Source: Rhodobiaceae bacterium
GTDB taxonomy: Bacteria; Pseudomonadota; Alphaproteobacteria; Parvibaculales; Parvibaculaceae
Length of the DNA stretch: 8,305 bases
Direction of reading: 5' to 3'
NCBI GenBank assembly: GCA_002746275.1
Contig: NVWR01000002.1
Span: 82,593 to 90,897, forward strand
Below the pieces are notes generated by a model, which saw only the letters and a list, made by a program, of their open reading frames with translations, was not told the DNA's origin and ran no database searches. Made by a program: the position numbers and the translations under genes. How positions within the stretch are numbered: the first letter of the stretch is position 1; each line of letters starts with the position of its first letter. Positions 5,574 through 8,305 of the stretch are shown in pieces.

Positions 5574-6773
5574 ATGGATCTGAGCCTGAAACCCGAAGAC
5601 GAAGTTTTTCGCAACGATGTACGGACGTTTCTCCAGACGACCCTGCCTGACGACGTCAAGAGCGCACCATCCGTCGGGGTGAGCATTGAAAAACCTCTGC
5701 TGAAAAAATGGCACAGCCTACTTGCCGACAAGGGCTGGGCTGCTCCCCACTGGCCCCGTGAGCATGGCGGCACCGGGTGGAGCATTACGCAGAAACATAT
5801 CTGGGAAGAAGAAACCAGTCAGGCGGGCGCGCCCCGTCTCATGGCTTTCGGGCTCTCCATGGTGGCTCCGGTCATTTACACGTTTGGTAATGAAGACCAG
5901 AAGGCTCAGCACCTGCCCGGTATTTTGAACGGTGATGTGTGGTGGTGTCAGGGATATTCAGAACCGGGTGCGGGCTCTGACCTGTCCTCGCTTCAAACCA
6001 AGGCGGTGCGGGACGGAGATGAGTATGTCGTGACCGGCCAGAAGATCTGGACGTCATACGCCCACGAGGCGGACTGGATATTCTGTCTTGTGCGCACGGA
6101 CGACAGTGGCAAACAGCAAGAAGGCATCAGCTTTCTTCTCATCGACATGAAGACACCGGGAATTGAAGTAAAGCCCATTGTCTCCATCGACGGCCTGCAT
6201 CACCTGAACGAAGTGTTCTTCACCGATGTGCGTGTGCCCATTGCCAATCTGATTGGCGAAGAAGGCAAAGGCTGGACGTATGCAAAGTTCCTGCTGGCCA
6301 ATGAACGAACAGGCATTGCTGGCGTGTCGGGCTCCAAAAAAGCTGTGCAGGAACTGCGCTCTATTGCGATGCAAGAAGCAGCCGGTGATGGCGCTCCTTT
6401 GTGGGCGCAAGACAGTTTCAGACACAAGCTCACGGAGATCGAAGTGAAGCTGCAAGGTCTGGAGTACACGAACCTGCGTATCCTGGCCGATGTGGCGGCT
6501 GGCAAAGCGGTGGGGGCTGAGAGCTCTATTCTCAAGATCATCGGCTCTGAAGTGCAGCAGGAACTGGCCATCCTCGCGGTGGAAGTCGTGCAGCACTATG
6601 CCCTGCCTTCCCATGTGGACGATCTGGAAGGCCGCAGCAATCAGACACCTGTTGGGCCTGACTATTCACTTCTGCCGGTTGCCAACATGGCGTTCGGGCG
6701 CGCCTCGTCCATCTATGGCGGCTCAAACGAAGTGCAGCGCAATGTGATCGCCAAGGCGGTGCTGGGGCTTTAA
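5574..6773 (+). CDS. Acyl-CoA dehydrogenase family protein
   Basis: A 399-residue flavoprotein of the acyl-CoA dehydrogenase family, at full length. The N-terminal helical domain (1 to about 120) leads into the FAD-binding signature WCQGYSEPGAGSD (124-136), then the beta domain with TGQKIWTSYAHEADW, and the C-terminal helical domain ending RASSIYGGSNEVQRNVIAK. In medium-chain enzymes the catalytic Glu sits in YEG near the end; here that position is Gly (about 382, YGGSNE), so a base elsewhere is needed. Glu244 in ANERTG lies where isovaleryl- and long-chain-type enzymes keep theirs and is the likely candidate. It would introduce a 2,3-double bond into an acyl-CoA, reducing FAD; chain or ring specificity is not readable. 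The ATG at 5574 follows GGGGGACC at good spacing; an upstream in-frame GTG at 5538 is less likely. It probably shares a transcript with the preceding DUF1330-like gene. Confidence 0.93.
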   Translation: MDLSLKPEDEVFRNDVRTFLQTTLPDDVKSAPSVGVSIEKPLLKKWHSLLADKGWAAPHWPREHGGTGWSITQKHIWEEETSQAGAPRLMAFGLSMVAPVIYTFGNEDQKAQHLPGILNGDVWWCQGYSEPGAGSDLSSLQTKAVRDGDEYVVTGQKIWTSYAHEADWIFCLVRTDDSGKQQEGISFLLIDMKTPGIEVKPIVSIDGLHHLNEVFFTDVRVPIANLIGEEGKGWTYAKFLLANERTGIAGVSGSKKAVQELRSIAMQEAAGDGAPLWAQDSFRHKLTEIEVKLQGLEYTNLRILADVAAGKAVGAESSILKIIGSEVQQELAILAVEVVQHYALPSHVDDLEGRSNQTPVGPDYSLLPVANMAFGRASSIYGGSNEVQRNVIAKAVLGL

Positions 6774-6784
6774 GCCCCAACGCC
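6755..6784. terminator. GC-rich hairpin between convergent genes
   Basis: TGGGGCT (6763-6769), loop TTA, and AGCCCCA (6773-6779) form a perfect seven-pair stem that includes the stop codon of the acyl-CoA dehydrogenase. GGCG (6755-6758) and CGCC (6781-6784) can add an outer stem. No T-run follows on either strand, so it is not a classical intrinsic terminator, but its place in the 15-base gap between convergent genes suggests it blocks read-through or protects 3' ends. Confidence 0.45.
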
Positions 6785-6788
6785 TGTC

Positions 6789-7685
6789 TCACCCCATGCC
6801 CTGGTCTGGTCTACGGTCCTTCATCATTTTCTCAACGATGGGGCCGAGGGTGGCGGGGTCAAAGCGGGCCTCCTGCTCAACCACCGGGCCACGGTGCCAG
6901 CCTTCATAAACACATAGACGTCCCCGCATGCTTTCAAAGACCTGACCGGTTACGTCTTTGGCCTCAGAACTGCCCAGCCATACGCAAATAGGCGCGATGT
7001 TGCCGGGGTCGCGCGGGTTGAATGTGCCTTCTGCCACTTCTTCCGGTGGGGGTCCGAGGTCCTCAGTCATCCGTGTTAGGGCCCCCGGCGAAATTGCGTT
7101 TACGGTAACGCCATACCGTATCAATTCCTGCGCGGAGATAACGGTCATTGACGCGATGCCTGCTTTCGCCGCACCGTAATTTGTCTGCCCCTGATTGCCG
7201 AACAGACCCGACACGCTGGTGGTATTGATGATCCGCGCGTCATTGGTCTCCCCTGCTTTGGAACGTTCGCGCCAATAGGCGGATGCATGGCGCATGGGAC
7301 AAAAGGTGCCACGCAAATGCACCCGGATCACCGAATCCCATTCGTCGATGGACATGTTGACCAGCATCCGGTCGCGCAGGATGCCCGCATTGTTGACCAA
7401 CACATCAAGGCCGCCGAAAGTTTCAACGGCCTGCTTGATCATCGCGCCTGCCTGATCCCAATCGGATACGTCTGCGCCATTTGAAATGGCCTCGCCTCCA
7501 AGAGCGCGAATTTCCTGCGCCACTTGCTCCGCAGGGCCAACATCACCGCCCTCGCCGGTGCGATCCCCGCCCAAATCATTGACGACAACCTTGGCGCCCT
7601 GGCGGGCATACTCAAGACAATACTCACGCCCGATGCCGCGCGCGCCGCCGGTGACAATCACCACCCGTCCTTCACAGATACCCAT
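6789..7685 (-). CDS. Short-chain dehydrogenase/reductase, HSD17B4 (MFE-2)-like
   Basis: A 298-residue classical SDR. It has the cofactor motif TGGARGIG (12-19), Asp37 after strand 2 (VVVNDLGG) favouring NAD(H), NNAG (98-101), and the catalytic Ser157, Tyr170 and Lys174 with standard spacing. The segments GREYCLEYARQGAKVVVNDLGG and VIRVHLRGTF resemble the dehydrogenase domain of peroxisomal multifunctional enzyme type 2, which oxidises 3-hydroxyacyl-CoA; His stands where many SDRs have Asn, as is usual in that group. A 3-hydroxyacyl-CoA or hydroxysteroid substrate is therefore likely (inference). The ATG at 7685 has GGGAGAAAG just upstream; in-frame starts at 7700 and 7742 are poorer, and the latter would overlap the previous gene. 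It lies 29 bases after the acyl-CoA synthetase gene on the same strand, so the two form an operon. Confidence 0.93.
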   Translation of the reverse strand: MGICEGRVVIVTGGARGIGREYCLEYARQGAKVVVNDLGGDRTGEGGDVGPAEQVAQEIRALGGEAISNGADVSDWDQAGAMIKQAVETFGGLDVLVNNAGILRDRMLVNMSIDEWDSVIRVHLRGTFCPMRHASAYWRERSKAGETNDARIINTTSVSGLFGNQGQTNYGAAKAGIASMTVISAQELIRYGVTVNAISPGALTRMTEDLGPPPEEVAEGTFNPRDPGNIAPICVWLGSSEAKDVTGQVFESMRGRLCVYEGWHRGPVVEQEARFDPATLGPIVEKMMKDRRPDQGMG

Positions 7686-7714
7686 GTGTCTTTCTCCCAT
7701 TGTTCTTGTTTGCG

Positions 7715-8305
7715 TTAGATTTGTTTGTCGCGACCTTCCCAATAGGGCTCGCGCACCTGACGCCGCACAATTTTTCCGGTCGGCAGGCGCGGGAGGTCGG
7801 TCGCGAAATCTATGCTACGGGGTCGCTTGTATCCGGGCAGCCGGTCCTCTGCGAATGCAAGCAGCTCCTCTTTTGTTTCCTCAGACGGCTCAACACCCTC
7901 CTCAAGCTGCACAACAGCCTTCACCTCTTCCCCCCACTCCTCGTTGGGAACGCCAATGGTGGCCACATCCGCCACGGCAGGGTGCCGCAGCAGTTCCTGA
8001 TCCACCTCGGCCGGGTAAATATTGACCCCGCCTGAGATGATGACCTCGGCTGAGCGGCCTGTGAGGAAGAGGAAACCATCCTCATCCAGATAACCCAGGT
8101 CCCCCATGGTGTAGAAATCACCTCGGTAGGCTCCTTCGGTTTTTTCAGGCGCCTTGTAATATACAAAACGGCCCACATCGGGCGCCTTGAAAAATATCGT
8201 ACCAATCTCACCAGCCGGCAGTGCTTTGCCCTGATCGTCCTGCACTTCTACGACGACACCTTCCAGCACCCGGCCAACAGTTCCGGGCTTGGCGAGCCAC
8301 TCTTC
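7715..8305 (-). CDS. AMP-dependent acyl-CoA synthetase, C-terminal part (cut by window edge)
   Basis: This is the last 196 residues of an ANL-superfamily acyl-CoA ligase; the reading frame stays open to the window edge, and the in-frame GTG at 8267-8269 is internal. Motifs in order are KPGTVGRV, GDLGYLDEDGF (ATP/ribose-binding Asp), GRSAEVIISGGVNIYPAEV (hinge and A8 region, start of the mobile C-terminal domain), and LPTGKIVRR with the adenylation Lys 19 residues from the end. The hinge segment reads GRSAEV where many relatives have a Lys-Asp pair. The enzyme would activate a carboxylic acid to its CoA thioester using ATP. The C-terminal REPYWEGR ending is seen in fatty-acid or aromatic-acid ligases next to acyl-CoA dehydrogenases (from memory). 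It is upstream of the SDR gene and likely co-transcribed with it. Confidence 0.92.
   Translation of the reverse strand, partial: EEWLAKPGTVGRVLEGVVVEVQDDQGKALPAGEIGTIFFKAPDVGRFVYYKAPEKTEGAYRGDFYTMGDLGYLDEDGFLFLTGRSAEVIISGGVNIYPAEVDQELLRHPAVADVATIGVPNEEWGEEVKAVVQLEEGVEPSEETKEELLAFAEDRLPGYKRPRSIDFATDLPRLPTGKIVRRQVREPYWEGRDKQI

Noticed and set aside
5237..5785. A 182-codon minus-strand frame across the DUF1330-like/acyl-CoA dehydrogenase junction
   Set aside because: It overlaps two supported genes antisense and its sequence has no domain or good ribosome site.
6054..6614. A 186-codon minus-strand frame inside the acyl-CoA dehydrogenase gene
   Set aside because: The opposite strand encodes a complete, conserved acyl-CoA dehydrogenase; this frame shows no family features.

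Overview
The window looks like part of a bacterial chromosome, most likely from an alphaproteobacterium. It is moderately GC-rich with tightly packed genes on both strands. It carries an acyl-CoA catabolic gene set, a lysine/alanine-rich histone-like protein, and an AMP-ligase ending of the PYWEGR type. The lineage is an inference from gene style; there is no rRNA, tRNA or marker gene to fix it. I see no mobile element, CRISPR array or RNA gene. No gene-free stretch reaches 300 bases; the longest is about 180 bases (2106-2284). Bases 1-74, after the last minus-strand gene, show nothing I can support.

Left part (75-2105, minus strand, transcribed right to left): a histone-H1-like basic coiled-coil protein with a strong ribosome site and a hairpin/T-run terminator; then a nitronate-monooxygenase-family flavoprotein with its own likely promoter and a 13-bp palindrome; then, 27 bases on, a DUF1330 lipoprotein.

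Middle (2225-4935): a secreted FGE/SUMF1-fold protein on the plus strand, preceded by a 25-base tandem repeat and a promoter that would give an almost leaderless mRNA. It meets, stop codon on stop codon (CTAG), a convergent membrane-anchored paraoxonase-type lactonase/arylesterase. Upstream of the paraoxonase on the same strand is a TetR-family repressor.

Right part (4943-8305): the TetR gene is divergent from a second, cytoplasmic DUF1330 protein and an acyl-CoA dehydrogenase. The intergenic space holds three copies of an 11-base motif (TTTGACACTTT-like) arranged as overlapping inverted repeats, the best operator candidate in the window. Convergent to the dehydrogenase lie an HSD17B4-like short-chain dehydrogenase and the C-terminal part of an acyl-CoA synthetase that runs off the right edge.

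Working model (inference): a TetR-controlled module for a lactone/ester or a lipid- or steroid-like acid. The paraoxonase would open an ester or lactone outside the cytoplasmic membrane, the AMP ligase would make the CoA thioester, and the acyl-CoA dehydrogenase and SDR would oxidise it. Two DUF1330 proteins of unknown function, one a lipoprotein and one cytoplasmic, sit beside the redox enzymes.
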